The notes under the pieces are model-generated. The model was given only the letters and a program-made list of their open reading frames with translations. It searched no databases and had not been told where the DNA came from. A program made the translations under genes and the position numbers. A stretch of 64,000 nucleotides of DNA from Liolophura sinensis. Its lineage: Eukaryota; Mollusca; Polyplacophora; Chitonida; Chitonidae. The stretch is from positions 12,929,191-12,993,190 of the forward strand of contig NC_088300.1 of NCBI RefSeq assembly GCF_032854445.1. The letters run 5' to 3'. Of the stretch, positions 42,017-53,750 are shown piece after piece. Position 1 is the first letter of the stretch, and each line of letters starts with the position of its first letter.

Positions 42017-44019
42017 ATACAATATAAATAAGGACGTACAGTTCGGGAAGTAAAACAAGAGCAGAGACGGCTGTGTGATGGCAAATGGCCACACGTAAAC
42101 GTTAAAACGCGGCCTCCTGTCAGTTTACCTCTGTCAGCGTTTTATTCTAACTGTTCACGTAAATGATTAAATGGTAGCAAATCACACGCTCCCTAGCACC
42201 CTGGCTGAAGAATGTACTGAAGTTAATTACAACTTGTAAGACGCCGCTGGTTTATAATGATTCTCAATGCTGTGCTGTCATCCCATTTAACATACTATAA
42301 CATTAAAACAATGCGAAGGGACAAGGTTTGGGCGGTTTGGTATATCTTTTGATATATATCAAAGAAATCAGAGCGTAAAACACTACCAAATGTATGCCTG
42401 GCGGTATGACTGAACCACAGCATGCCAAATAGTCACAACATAGCTCTGGAAATATGACGAGGGATTTAGAATAGACGTACAGTAACTCATCTGTCCTCGG
42501 CAGTGGTGCTTTGTGCTCGGGTTTTGAATAAATCAACACATGATGATTGCTGGTAAGTGTAGAATGGATTTGGTGAAGAAATTTTTTTTGGTTATGGAAG
42601 AGATTATACTGATAAATATAATACAAAACTTAGACTTAACGATAAATACAACTGGAATTGTCAAAACAGCACTGAATCTACATTGGCTGAAATTAACATA
42701 CATTACATGAGTCACTCCACTTGAAACGTCTAAAGGTAAACATCCTCATCCAATGGAGAATAGAATTATGTATCAAAGAATCAGTGAAATGTTTTACATC
42801 TGGCCCTGCATACATGTAAGTATGTCTTTATGTATGTAAGGGATCTTACATCGGTCTTAACACTTTTTGTTCAAATAACCAAGAGTATATCCCGGCAAAG
42901 TGCTGTCGCCATTGAAATATCATCCCGGAGACACCACAAATAAGACCGCATCCAGTCTTTGATATGACCCGTTACACATTTGATCACATGTCTCCAGGCT
43001 TTAGCGTCGCTCATCAAGTTGTCCAAACAACGCCTGTTTCCCTGCAGGTGGACAACTTTCTGCAGCAAAACCATTTAATTTTGATGCATTTTTCCGTAGC
43101 AGTATCAACTAGTTTGGGTACAATCTATAGAGCCAATGACCATCTGTTTAGGTAAAACCGTCTGTAGTAACACCGATCAAGTTATGTTAAAATTTTTGTA
43201 CCATTACCAATCAGATTGAAATAAACAAACAGACTGAAGGACCAAAGGATGCTGTTTACTAAACTCAAAAACACAGGGGTGGCTCATCAACTTCCACTAC
43301 TTTTGCCAAAGTCCAAACTCTAGACCAAGAGTGTTCCTGTGTTATTATGAAAAAAAGCGTTAACAAATTGGATGAAATCGCTACACGGTGAACATGTCAA
43401 AATTTTTGCGCCTACAATAACAGTTTAGATTCCTTTTACGCGAAGCAAACAATTCCCTCACAGCACCGCTTGAAACGGCCAAGATGTCCATTAGGCACAG
43501 GGCATTAGAAGCTCTCATCATCGCTTGCCGTCCGCCTATTTCCATGTGTAAAGTTTCAGAAAGGAATAAATATCTACATGAATTCTTAAGTGCATTAATG
43601 ACTTCAAAATCTGAGATAAGGCTTGCTTTATTCACACCTGTCAATCGACCAGATTTAACTTATTCAAAAAACGTGACTGACATTACATATTTTCTCATTT
43701 TGAATATTGAATAAGTGCCATGCACCACACAAAACGAATGATTTACTCACGACTGATAATTAATGTCGTAAAGCTCTAGTTTCTAAAACCAGACAATGTT
43801 AGAGTCAACCGGGTGGGTAGGATCCATCAGAAGGTGACTCAATGGGGTGTTGTGCTAGGTGTTTCCGCGATATAAACCTTGAGACCGGTTTGCCACAACA
43901 TTTCGCAATGCTATATACCCCAAGACGCAACGCCAATAATAGAATAAAGAGTGACTAGATGAAAATGACTTTAAAATGAAATACCACACGAAGACAGTCG
44001 TTTGTCTTATTGTGTAGAA
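42017..44019. other. Intergenic sequence without recognised gene
   Basis: Overlapping open frames on both strands at 43381-43714 are the best candidates for coding sequence here. They match no known family and lack convincing splice context. Confidence 0.4.
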
Positions 44020-44085
44020 TGAATGAATAATTGAGGTTTAACGTCACATTAGCAGTATGTTAGTCATAGCGTGGTGAGATTATTT
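44020..44085 (-). mobile_element. Possible SINE tail resembling family 1
   Basis: The minus strand has 'aatgtgacgttaaacctcaa' followed by (ttcat)n, resembling the 'gacgttaaaccccaa' end of family 1 but with a different terminal repeat. Confidence 0.45.
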
Positions 44086-45707
44086 TAGAATCACTGTTTC
44101 AAAAGAAGACGAAAATATGCAAAATCAACAAAAATAATTCCTTATTACGGAAACGGGTGGATGCTGAACACAGATGAAATAGTTGAGACTAAAGCGTCTG
44201 GGGGAAAATGTTGACACTTATCATTCGCAAAATTAACATGATCAGACTCTGTCAGAAAATTTCAAGAAGAGTCATTTTTTCAGTGCATCACTGCACTCAC
44301 AAAGCAAACGGCAGCCAAACAGAACGGTTGATGGCAAGAATATACGTGGCCAAAAGTTCATGGAAAATGAAATAAAAATGACCGACTTCTGCTGAAGTGT
44401 TGTTTTCTTCTAAAATATAATTGTCATTCTATTTGCATCTTCCTGACTTTTATCAAGTCTTTGTTATCTGTGTTGTATATTTAGATCGGCAGACAACTTA
44501 AAGACTTCAATTTTAAACAGGTAATCCCATCTTTGTTTACACTTTGTAAAGCCTGGAAATAAAGCATTGTGTGTGCAAAACATTTAAAGCGCCTATCAAT
44601 ACAAGTGTTAGCTTTTAGTTGTTTTCCCAGATTATGATTATAAGTTGGACTAAGCTTTATGAGAACCAGTACTATACATATAAGACACTGGTGGATAACT
44701 CCAGTCAGTATCCAGTTCTTTAAGGTAATTATAAACCTCTCGATGGATAGAAAGCCTTCTGGGATCACTTGGCAGTATCCATGGCAACCTTGCATTTCGC
44801 TTCATTTTGCGGGGATTTTCTTTTTCATCTTTTAGTCGTATATCATTGTATCACATTGTTAAATACTGCATTCATCATAATTGAGACAATGAGTGTTTCA
44901 GAAGGCAGCAGGCGTATCTCGTTGAAACGTTTTAGTTCGTGGGGGTGTCAGCGTATCATTGCACACGGAAATTATGGAGCACATTCTTATAAAATGTGCA
45001 GAATCGATTTCGACGGGAGATATTGTAAATTTATGTTTCTCATTTGTAAGTTTATTAGGTTGATATTGAATCTGTGATCCAATTGTTCTTATTTATTTGA
45101 ATTTTTATTTGAACATCAAGCTGTTGTGCGGAATGAATTAATAGTGGCAGGTGTGATAACAAAATGTGAATTTTTATTATTTTGTAACGTAAACGTTTAA
45201 GTTTTTCGAATTCCCTGTTTCATTGGGGCATAGTCGGTAAGTTATATGTAAGTGCTTAACATAAAAACCAGCAGTGCAGAAATCACTAGTATTTGAAGGC
45301 ACCCTTTACTCTCCTACTTGTTTATCATTGTGATTTCAGAACTGCATTATTCATAGATATGTAAAGGCGGGATATCAGATTTACATTTTGTGACAAGTTA
45401 AATATTTATGAAATGGGTTCAATGTCCAACTAACTATAGTGTCAGTAATAAATATTCCATGGCATTTCTTCAGCTATCTAATGAGAAGACGACCATTATA
45501 AGCATCAGCTCTATTGTAATACACATGTCTCACCACTCATCATCTACTCTTCAATATAAAAGCCTACAGCATGGACAGTAAGGTCAGAGCATGGGTGACA
45601 GTCTGACAGTTGTAAAAATGGTCACAAGTAAACAGTGAAATCTGGCCTCCTGTCAGTTTACATCTATCACGTTTTTTGTAACTGCTCATGTTAATTCTTT
45701 TCTCTAC
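44086..45707. other. Intergenic sequence without recognised gene
   Basis: No gene, RNA or clear repeat was recognised. The frame at 44769-45077 is unassigned. Confidence 0.4.
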
Positions 45708-45791
45708 TTTTCTCCACCCATAATCTGCTGACAATCATCGTCTTAGTGAAATGTTCTTGAGTATGGCGTTACATAACCAATAAATAAATAT
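45708..45791 (+). mobile_element. SINE family 2 3' fragment
   Basis: 'cttagtgaaatgttcttgag' and 'tatggcgttacataaccaat' with (aaat)n are the diverged family 2 tail. Confidence 0.65.
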
Positions 45792-46084
45792 CGCTTATAA
45801 ACACTAAAGCCACGCATGGCCGACAGGAATTGTATGTATTACTTCACAAGAGGTGTTATCAAGCGTCTCTTGATCTTTGGATCATTCATGCTAAATTCTG
45901 CCAGTCGTTAACGTGTGACCACGAGCACCCACGTTTAAAAGACCAAAATATTTAATGGTCCATAACTGTGCACTCTCCGTGCTTGAAGTGCCCCACGATA
46001 ACATGTTCAAAGCTACTGTCAGTTTTACTGTGTCAGTCTCTTTGCATTTTTTATATAATTTTATATGCATTTTTTAAACATAAT

Positions 46085-46345
46085 TATTACTTACTCTCGG
46101 AAACTCTCAACTTTATCCCTTACTCTCAGGAACTTCATCCCTTACTCTCAACTTTATTCCTTACACTCAGGAGCTCTCAGCTTTACTCTTTATTCTCAGA
46201 ATCTCTCAGCTTTACTCCTTGCTCTCAGTTTTTTCCCTTACTCTCAGGAGCTCTCCGCTTTCACTCCTATTCTAAGGAGCTTTCAACTTACCCTCAAGAA
46301 CTCCACACCTTACTCTCAGTAACTTTACCCCTTACCCTCAACCAC
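46085..46345. repeat. Degenerate tandem repeat, about 30-bp unit
   Basis: Pyrimidine-rich units resemble 'cttactctcaggagctctca' plus 'gctttactc', repeated eight to nine times with length variation. Open frames through it are simple consequences of repetition. Confidence 0.8.
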
Positions 46346-46499
46346 ACATGTTCCGTTGTTTGGTAATCTCTTTTGTAGTGTCATAACATAATGTGTTGAG
46401 ATATAGAGGTAACCGGTTTGTCTTATGGAGTAAATGTTCATGAAGTCAAGAAGTAACGGAGTAACTCCCTACAAACAATATTACAACAAATACAAACAG

Positions 46500-46855
46500 G
46501 TGCAAGGGAACCACTACTGGAGAGTAAAGATGAGAAACAACTGGCTTGTTTAACTCTCAGATCAGCAATAGGCCTTACACAAGATCAAATAAAGAAACAC
46601 GAAGTCGCTTGAATAAGTTCAATACATATATTGAAGTCACTTTCAAGGTAAACTGGGATGATATGTACGTAATCGCACAAAGAGACAATGAGCGATACAA
46701 GCTCCAAAATAACGTTTCAAATAATAGCAAGTGGCCAAACCAAAGGTCAAATGTTCTCTGTACAGAAAAAGGAGTACAAATGATGAATGTCGAATGGGAT
46801 GAAAGCCTATATCTCCAAACCCGGTAAAATCCTTTACAGTGGATGACAGTAAAAA
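46500..46855 (-). mobile_element. 3' LTR remnant of the Gmr1-like element
   Basis: It follows the LTR-start motif 'gttaagaaccccgttttt' on the minus strand. It matches the plus-strand fragment at 33725-33960 block by block. An imperfect duplication of about 40 bp (46855-46930) repeats the polypurine tract and LTR start. Confidence 0.6.
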
Positions 46856-47126
46856 AACGGGGTTCTTAACCTCCTCGCCTTAAAGAAATATAAAAACGGG
46901 GTTAGTAACCTCCTCCCCCTGAAGAAATATATTAGATAACTGTACTGCACTTAAATGTACTTTACAATCACTAAAAATAACACATATATACAATGATGGC
47001 AAAATGTTATAATATGTATATGTTTTTGTACATGTACAAATATATACATACACAAATGTCAATTGTAGCATGTCAGCCACAACGTAAAGATCGTAATAAT
47101 CTTTGACTTTTGTTACTAAACTTCTC

Positions 47127-47563
47127 TCAGAACACCAAAGGGTTGTGATAAGTACACACAGTGACATTACTAGAAGAACTGGTCAAATAAGAAATGCTGT
47201 ACAGGAAGCTCAAGGCCAGATGCCTCCTTCTCTGTGGTGAAATAATTCTTTCGATGTTTATTTGACTTCCTAGAGAAGTAACTAACAGACTTCTATCCCA
47301 TCGTCTCCGTCCTGGGAGCAAAACAGCTCCTACTTCGATGTCACTAGTGTCCACTACCATCTTAAAAGGACGGTTAAAATTTGGAGCTGTCAAAATAGGA
47401 TGGTTAGATAGCTGACTAACAACAATCCGACTATACAAACTTGACATTCTTTTTAGGCAACTGAGTCAACTGAGCAGCAACAACGCTGAAATTGGGTACA
47501 AACTTGCAGTAAAAAACACAAACTCCAAGCACTCTAAGAATGTCTTCTTACAAGTTGGTATAA
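47127..47563 (-). pseudogene. RT thumb and RNase H of the Gmr1-like element
   Basis: After the nested insert the minus strand resumes with LRVLGVCVFYCKFVPNFSVV, the RT connection segment. It is followed by LSNHPILTAPNFNRPFKMVV and DTSDIEVGAVLL, the RNase H start with its catalytic aspartate region, and a late TVCTYHNPLVF block. Frameshifts and stops are present. Confidence 0.8.
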
Positions 47564-47629
47564 TGTTCTGGACCTGGACAGACTTGACACGTGGTATGCG
47601 CGGTATTGGGTTTCGCAGCGGCGCGGTTA

Positions 47630-48400
47630 TCAGCGTGTTTGTTCTTTGGACTTACTGTCTGTGAATCGTAGAGAAGAGTTTTCGGCAGTTGTCACTGGTT
47701 CAGGTAGTGCGGAAGGATCGGTTGAACAACACAGGCAATTTTTCTGTAGATGTGTGGGGTATCGTGCGATATTTTCTAGGAAAGTGTACAGCTGTTGTGT
47801 CCATGGTTTTCCATCAATGTCAGCAGTCCCTTTGGCTTTCATTGTTTTGATGAAGCGTGCGGCTTCGCCTTTTGAACGAGGCCAGTAAAGCATGATTTTG
47901 CGGTGGCGGAAAACAAGATATTGAGAGAATTGCGCGAATTCAGCACTTTGGAACGGGGAACGGTTATCAGTTTTCAGCACACGAGGATTCTATGAGTTGC
48001 GAATATCTTGTCTAACGCTTGCAAAGTAGCCTTGCAAGAGGTTGATGAAAGGCGTTCCACTTCTGGAAATCATGAGTATTCGTCACATACAACCAGGAGA
48101 CAGTCACGGGACGGTAAGGGTCGACGAAATTCAACCCAAACGCATGGCGAAGATGGCGGACTGGTCATTTTCCGAGGTTCACGTAAAAGTTTCTTTGCTT
48201 ACACCATGCCTTGACGACATTCATGAGCAATGTCATACACTCTACATTGTAGGCTGGTTGGTATGATAATTCGGGGTCCGCAAAGAACGAAACTGTTAAA
48301 ATTGCTGACAGAGAATTCATGATGAATCGCGGTAAACGACTACAGCTGTTTCGAGTTTGATTTTTCAACAGTTTTCCAACTGTTCGTTTTATTCAGCTCG
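47630..48400 (-). pseudogene. Integrase of the nested gypsy element
   Basis: YDIAHECRQGMVKAKKLLRE represents the zinc-finger region. SPCVWVEFRRPLPS and LVVCDEYS mark the first catalytic acid. LKTDNRSPFQSAEFAQFSQY carries the second aspartate, and a 'SKGEAARFIKTMK' block has alanine-arginine where the catalytic glutamate region lies. It is degraded. Confidence 0.78.
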
Positions 48401-48479
48401 ATTATGGTCTTTAGAGTTGGATCTGATCGAGTGGCAGTCTGTATTTCTTCGAGTGTGAGTGCTTTGGGTACACAATTTC

Positions 48480-49440
48480 TGCTAATAAAGTTGGTATTCT
48501 TCGGCGAGTTGTTCTTCACGACTAGATCGTTCAGTTGGCAAAATCGGGTATCTACTTATAAAGTCAGCAGGGTTCCTGGTACCTAGTTGGTATTTCATGT
48601 TGTAACTGTATCCCAGCAGCTTCAAGATCCAGCGCTCAATGCGGGTTGGGGGAGGCGACGCTGGCTTTGGTAATAACAGAATGAGCGGCTTGTAATCAGT
48701 GACAGCGGTAAATGTATGCCCATACAGATACAGATTGTTGTGGAGAATTCTCTGTGTCAGGGCTAGGGTTTGTGGCTCAGTTTGACTATACCGCTGTTCA
48801 ACGGAAGTCAGCCAGCGATTAACTGCTAGATTTGTCATCTGTCTGGGTCAGTATAGCGCCTAATCTGACGGGAATAGCGTCGACCACAAGCTCGGTTTGT
48901 TGAGACGGATCGAAATATTCCATGTCGGCAGCTAGCACAGCTTTGATCTTAGAGAATGCTTGTTCCTCACGTTCTGTGCATATGAAATCAAAACCTTGCT
49001 TTATTAGATGGCGAACTGGCTTTGAAAGCGTAGCTAGATCGGGAATGAATCGTCTGCAGTACTGTACAATTCCGAGAAAGCCATTGAGGACGTACAGAAG
49101 TGGCATCAAGTTTCTTGAGATCAGGGGTAATACCGTCCTTCGAAAACACGTAACTCAATGCGCGACTTACCAAATTCGCAATTTTCAGGGCTGAGAGATA
49201 ACGTTCGCTCTCGCAAGCGAGCAGGTGTGGCACGGAGAAGTTTGTTGTGCTGTTCTCTGCCTACACCATGTAGAAATGTGTCATCAATAGCGTTAACACA
49301 CACCGCAATTAAGACGCTTATATCGAAATAAAGCGACATGATTAGAGAAGGTAGTCGTGTGACGTGATCTGGAGCCAGCTTGATATGGTGATATACAGAG
49401 CTGAGGTATAAATTGGAAAACACTGTAGACCCGTTAATTT
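48480..49440 (-). pseudogene. Reverse transcriptase and RNase H of the nested gypsy element
   Basis: 'FSNLYLSSVYHHIKLAPD' is the RT palm. AIDDTFLHGVGREQHNKLLR carries the catalytic DD (near 49290-49261). YVFSKDGITPDLKKLDA and FLGIVQYCRRFIPDLATLSK follow. The RNase H part has AFSKIKAVLAADMEYFDPSQ and later RYSQTEPQTLALTQ with a DYKPLI block. At least two frameshifts break the chain. Confidence 0.85.
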
Positions 49441-50150
49441 CAGCGATGATGTCAGTGATCGTGGGGTAATAACACGTTCACGTTCGATGCCTACATTCTT
49501 TGCCTTTGGTTGGACATTTGTTTTCTGTTGTGTGACGTGTGTAACCACCATTTGAACAAAATTTACTTTCTTGATGGCAAGGTGTTCGTGAGTGTGTAGG
49601 CTGCTTATACTGACGAGATTTCTGGTTTGATTTTTTGGAACAAACTTTTTGTTATAAACAGTGTGTACAGTCTCTCGTTGTGTTTGTCCATTACGGTTTT
49701 CAGTACCAGAGGCTTGGAGTTTTGACCGTTGCACCGATCGTGCTAGGTCCAGGATAGCAGTTAGTGTTACATCTGAATCACGGAGAAGTCTAGTTGAAGT
49801 ACAGCCTTGAATAACTTGATGTTTTATTTCACGTGATGTATCGGCAAAAAGTCACAATGTGCAGCTAATTGTCGTAGTCAGATAACGAAAGCATTGAGAG
49901 TCTCGCATTAATTTCCCTTTGCATTTCGGGATACGTCCGTTTCGTAGGCCACATTTTTCTTCGGGTTGAAGTACTCGTTGAGTTTTGCAACAGCTCCATC
50001 GATGTCAGTGCCAGTTTCGGTGAGTGTCTCAAGAATGTCACTGACATCGTAACAGCAGAATGTAAGAGCAGGGCTCTTTGACGCTTCAAGATCACTTGAC
50101 GTGAAGACAGACGGCTCGACAGGAGCAAGAGAGTTCAGAAAAGAACAGTT
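49340..50150 (-). pseudogene. gag of the nested gypsy element
   Basis: One frame reads LTETGTDIDGAVAKLNEYFN followed by PKKNVAYETDV, which matches the capsid region of mollusc gypsy gag proteins. The C-terminal basic part (QGCTSTRLLRDSDVT..., then Lys/Asn-rich text to 49340) follows in other frames. Several stops are present. Confidence 0.7.
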
Positions 50151-50439
50151 TTCCGTTTACCTTACTGCATCGATGAGAGACAGTTCGTTCTTCACGGCTT
50201 CTGTTGGATGTCTGACATACTTTTAGTGGAAATCATTCATCGTCGTCGCCAAACATTATGTTCTGGACCTGGAGAGAATTGACAGTGGACACGTTATGCG
50301 TCGTAACTACTAAGATTATAACTTTATTACAGATACGCAGAGTACACTGTAAATTACGTAACTGCCCGTAAGAAGCGGTAGCGGACTTGAACACTGCAGT
50401 AGGCATTGGTAAATCTTGTATGGCCTAGACTTAAGCTGA

Positions 50440-51040
50440 ACAAGGGATTACCTGTCCACAGCCAACCTCAAGACCACGGTATATCACTTGTCCTTTCGGA
50501 AATTCTGTCTTATTCGGATTAATCACTGAATCTGTTGAAGACAATCTAGAGAATATTTTCTCCAGATGTTTACAATAGTCTTCCCACGTGTCACGCACAA
50601 TAAGAATATCGAGAAGTCCAGCCCTCCTATAACCTTACTGGTTAACCTCTGAAACGTCGTCGTACTATTTTTCATGCCAAACGGTGTGACACCAAATTGA
50701 TAAAACTCCAAAGGTGGATATCTCCTTAGCCCTATCTGTTAATGGTACCTGCCAGTTACCCTTGATCAGTCTTAGTAATTAACTTGGCATTTTCTATCCT
50801 ATCAATACAATCTTCAACACGGGGAATAGGAAACGAATCCCTCTTGGTTACAGCATTGACCTTTCTGTCCACACATACAATGTAGGCCTATAGAACCATC
50901 GGGCTTAGGGATAACTACAATTGGTGAACACCAGCCACTCTGGCTAGGCTCTATAATCCCGTTGTCTAACACTATATTTCCTGGTTAACGAGCTTTAGCT
51001 TTGCGAGTTAATTCTGTGTTTGATAGCTACAGCCTCTCTT
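50440..51040 (-). pseudogene. Reverse transcriptase of the Gmr1-like element, 5' part
   Basis: FYQFGVTPFGMKNSTTTFQR at about 50710-50650 is the conserved RT palm segment preceding the catalytic YxDD. Upstream fragments in other frames (ARWFY..., RVTGRYH...) fit the fingers region. The frame is lost and regained several times. It stops at the nested element and resumes at 47560. Confidence 0.75.
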
Positions 51041-51599
51041 ACATCTACATCATGTACTGCAGCATAAGTACAACATAGGACATCCGAACATAGGATCTAA
51101 CAAATCAACTTGAATGCTACTTGGCCCTTTGGACAACTCATGTAGTAGACAACTCACACAACTCTCTACATGATTTACTGCTGTGCTAGCCACAGCTACA
51201 GACTGGCTTGCGTCACAGGAATTGTATTTCTTGGGCATATTAATATAACATACCCCTTCAGTTTTTCTATGATCAGGTGTGCTAATAATGTAGTTAACAT
51301 CGTTAATTTTCTTCACCACCTGATCTGGTCCACTAATTGGCCGTAAGGGATTCACGATGTATGAGCAACAAAACTAGAACCTGATCGCCAGAAGTAAAAC
51401 TTCTTGGCTTAGCCTTCTTGTCGTAGTACAGTTCGATTTTCTCCTGAGAGGTCTTCAGATTAGCACGAGCTATCTCCCAGTCTTTATATAACCTGTCCCG
51501 AAACTGGGAAACATACTCTTATAAGTTTCCTTCTGTTTCCTGAGCCAAGATACGCTCCTTCAATAAAGCTAAACGACTTATAACCTCATGACCATACAC

Positions 51600-52370
51600 C
51601 GACTCAAATGGACTAAACCCAGGGGGCTAATTAGGAGTATCCCTGGTGGCAAACAATACTAACGGAATCCCTTTGTCCCAGTCTTCAGGATATTCCATAC
51701 AATATGCTCGTAGAGCACTCTTCATGGTTTGGAGGTACCTTTCCAAAGTCCCTTGGGATCGAGGGTGATAATCTGTGGATTTAAGCTGCTTAATCCCCAG
51801 CTGATACATAGCTTCCTGAGATAAGCTTGCCATAAAATTTGATCTCTGGTCAGATTGTATTTCCTTAGGTAAACCATACCTGGTGAAAAACTAACTGACT
51901 ATTAACTATCTGAGGAGTAGTTTTCTGTTTCAGTGGGATAACTTCCGGAAATCTACTAGTTGTATCCATAATAGTCAAAAGATACATGAATCCTGACTTT
52001 ATTTCTAGGTAATGGACCAACGCAGTCAATAAGTAACTTACTAAAAGGTTCACAAAAAAGCAGGAATTGGAATTAATGGCGCAGGGGTTACACCATGCTG
52101 TGGTTTTCCTACCAGCTGACAGGTGTGACATGTCTTACAAAAGTTAACCACATCCTTATGAACCTAAAGCCAGTAAAAATAGCGTGTGATTTTACTTACT
52201 GTCTTTCTAATGCCTAAATGTCCACCTAATGGAATCTCATGAGCATCCTTAAGTACTTCCTGTCTATAACTTGTAGGTAGACAACTTGATTAACAGTTGC
52301 CAAATCATCAGTTGCTGATACATGAGGGAGTCTATACTTACTTCTCAACAGCTCATCCTCCATGTAATAA
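51600..52370 (-). pseudogene. Integrase of the Gmr1-like element, broken
   Basis: The zinc-binding region reads near 52130 (TFVRHVTPVSW-type remnants in shifted frames). The core has MYLLTIMDTTSRFPEVIPLK (second-strand acidic region), then GLPKEIQSDQRSNF with the second aspartate, and YHPRSQGTLERYLQTMKSAL with the catalytic glutamate. Thus all three DDE positions can still be seen, although stops and frameshifts separate them. Confidence 0.8.
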
Positions 52371-52460
52371 CCAAGAGGTACATCAGCTACTTCTTCCACC
52401 GATAAAAAAACAAAAATAAAAAAAAATGTAATACTATGTTTAAAGACGGGGTTCGTAACA

Positions 52461-52850
52461 CATATAATTAACCATCTTCATGGAACAGGCGTCAACTATT
52501 TGCTGAATGTGGATTGAAAAAAACGTACGACGGCCAGATAAGAATGAGGTACGACGAATTGAACCAGCATGTTCTCAGCATCCTGGCAATGGTTATCAAG
52601 TCACATTTCTGTTTACACATTTACATGATCTCAGAAGGCTGGGTAATTATAGTAAAATAATTCTAACCAAAATTACAAACCAGGTACAAGAAAAATTCTT
52701 CTAATCTTGTTCTTCTGTCCTTCCCATCATTGCCACATTACGAATACAGAATTTCTTCTCACCCAGCCGAACGAAGTTTAACCTTCAGCGGCTGAACACT
52801 TACTGATCCTGACAAACTGTTGCAGACTTAATCACGCCGATGTTATTAGT
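52461..52850. other. Gene-free flank of the retroelement cluster
   Basis: Only short unassigned open frames were seen. Confidence 0.4.
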
Positions 52851-52925
52851 AAGCCCCCTCACTCCCCCCACTCAGCGGGGGTGGTATGTGAATGATGCAC
52901 TGAACGGGGGAGGGGGGAGGCTTTC
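52851..52925. repeat. GC-rich inverted repeat
   Basis: 'aagccccctcactcccccc' pairs with 'gggggaggggggaggctt' across about 40 nt. The arm composition is strikingly G/C-asymmetric in an otherwise AT-rich neighbourhood. It could form a hairpin or be the remains of a small foldback element. Confidence 0.7.
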
Positions 52926-53720
52926 TAGTGCAGCTAGGTTTATAAAGAATAACGTTTAGGTGTACTGCTTACATTTTAAATACAATATATACTCTACATA
53001 CGAAGAAAATGAATTAAAACTACAAGTTTACAAGGAAAGCACAACTAACGGCCAATCTCAGAAATATAATTGTGTGAAAAATAAACAGGACAACCTTTCA
53101 AACACAGAAATTAAATAAATGAATATTTATTGAATACCATGATGGGTACTTGTTTGTCAGATTTAAAGAAAAGTAGAAAAACTGATACAAACTTCAAATC
53201 AAAGTGTGTAGATTGTTATCTTTAAATAGAGTATTGAGTAATTTTGTCCAATTTTTCTATCCGGGGAAAGAATTACTTCATGAAAAAAAAACGTGTGTAT
53301 GGTAGTTGTTTACCTCTTAGTACAACGGAAGTGCAATGTATACGCCGTGATCACTGCAGTGAGAAAGGAAGTGTCCATTGTTACTTCAGCTATCACAGCG
53401 TATACGTAGTGAAAGAAGCCATTGCATGTATTTATATTCTAACACAACACCCGTTCACAAGTATTTTACATTAATTTCACATTTTTACATCCACATGTCG
53501 AGAACCAATGAGAATACTGCAATACATGATATGTCCTCGCTTGTTGCTGGATGAGTTTCAGCCATTCCTAAAGTAAACGTTCAGTCGGGAGTGTTGAGAT
53601 GTGGAAATAAAACTAAGAAGAGACCGACAGACGGCAATAATGAACGGGACGTTCAGCTTACAAGGTGACAAGCTTCACACAAGAAGCTGCGGAAGTCAGC
53701 AGTAGTGAATACGCCGTACG
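52926..53720. other. Gene-free sequence
   Basis: AT-rich. Nothing recognised. Confidence 0.4.
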
Positions 53721-53750
53721 CCTCCATACCGGCGTACGCCGGTATGGAGG
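53721..53750. repeat. 30-bp perfect palindrome
   Basis: 'cctccataccggcgt' is followed immediately by its exact reverse complement, with no spacer. It is flanked by two copies of 'ggaggatgtta' (53747 and 53765). Confidence 0.95.

Larger units (their letters stand above)
47564..50393 (-). mobile_element. Nested Ty3/gypsy element, gag to integrase, decayed
   Basis: The conventional order on the minus strand is: short 5' LTR (50393-50259) ending GGTCCAGAACA; primer-binding-like 'tttggcgacgacgatg'; gag (50150-49430); RT (49440-49100); RNase H (49109-48480); integrase (48400-47630); and a second GGTCCAGAACA end at 47574-47564. It sits inside the RT of the Gmr1-like element, whose reading resumes just beyond. 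The second LTR is largely eroded and target duplications could not be recognised. Stops and frameshifts are throughout. Confidence 0.75.
46500..52460 (-). mobile_element. Decayed Ty3/gypsy retrotransposon with integrase before RT (Gmr1-like)
   Basis: The minus-strand order is: LTR start 'tgttacgaaccccgtc' (52460-52445), integrase (about 52370-51600), integrase C-terminal region (51500-51050), reverse transcriptase (about 51040-50440, then 47560-47440), RNase H (47440-47127), a purine-rich tract with a second LTR start near 46918, and LTR sequence to about 46500. Most of the 5' LTR and the gag/protease are missing. Integrase ahead of RT is the layout known from Gmr1-type gypsy elements. A second element (47564-50393) interrupts the RT. 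All coding parts carry stops or frameshifts. Confidence 0.75.

Noticed and set aside
43381-43714. Overlapping open frames on both strands
   Set aside because: Neither strand showed recognisable motifs or convincing splice context. Kept only as part of a gene-free stretch.
46065-46366. Ser/Leu-rich open frames as secreted peptides
   Set aside because: They are translations of a degenerate 30-bp pyrimidine-rich tandem repeat.
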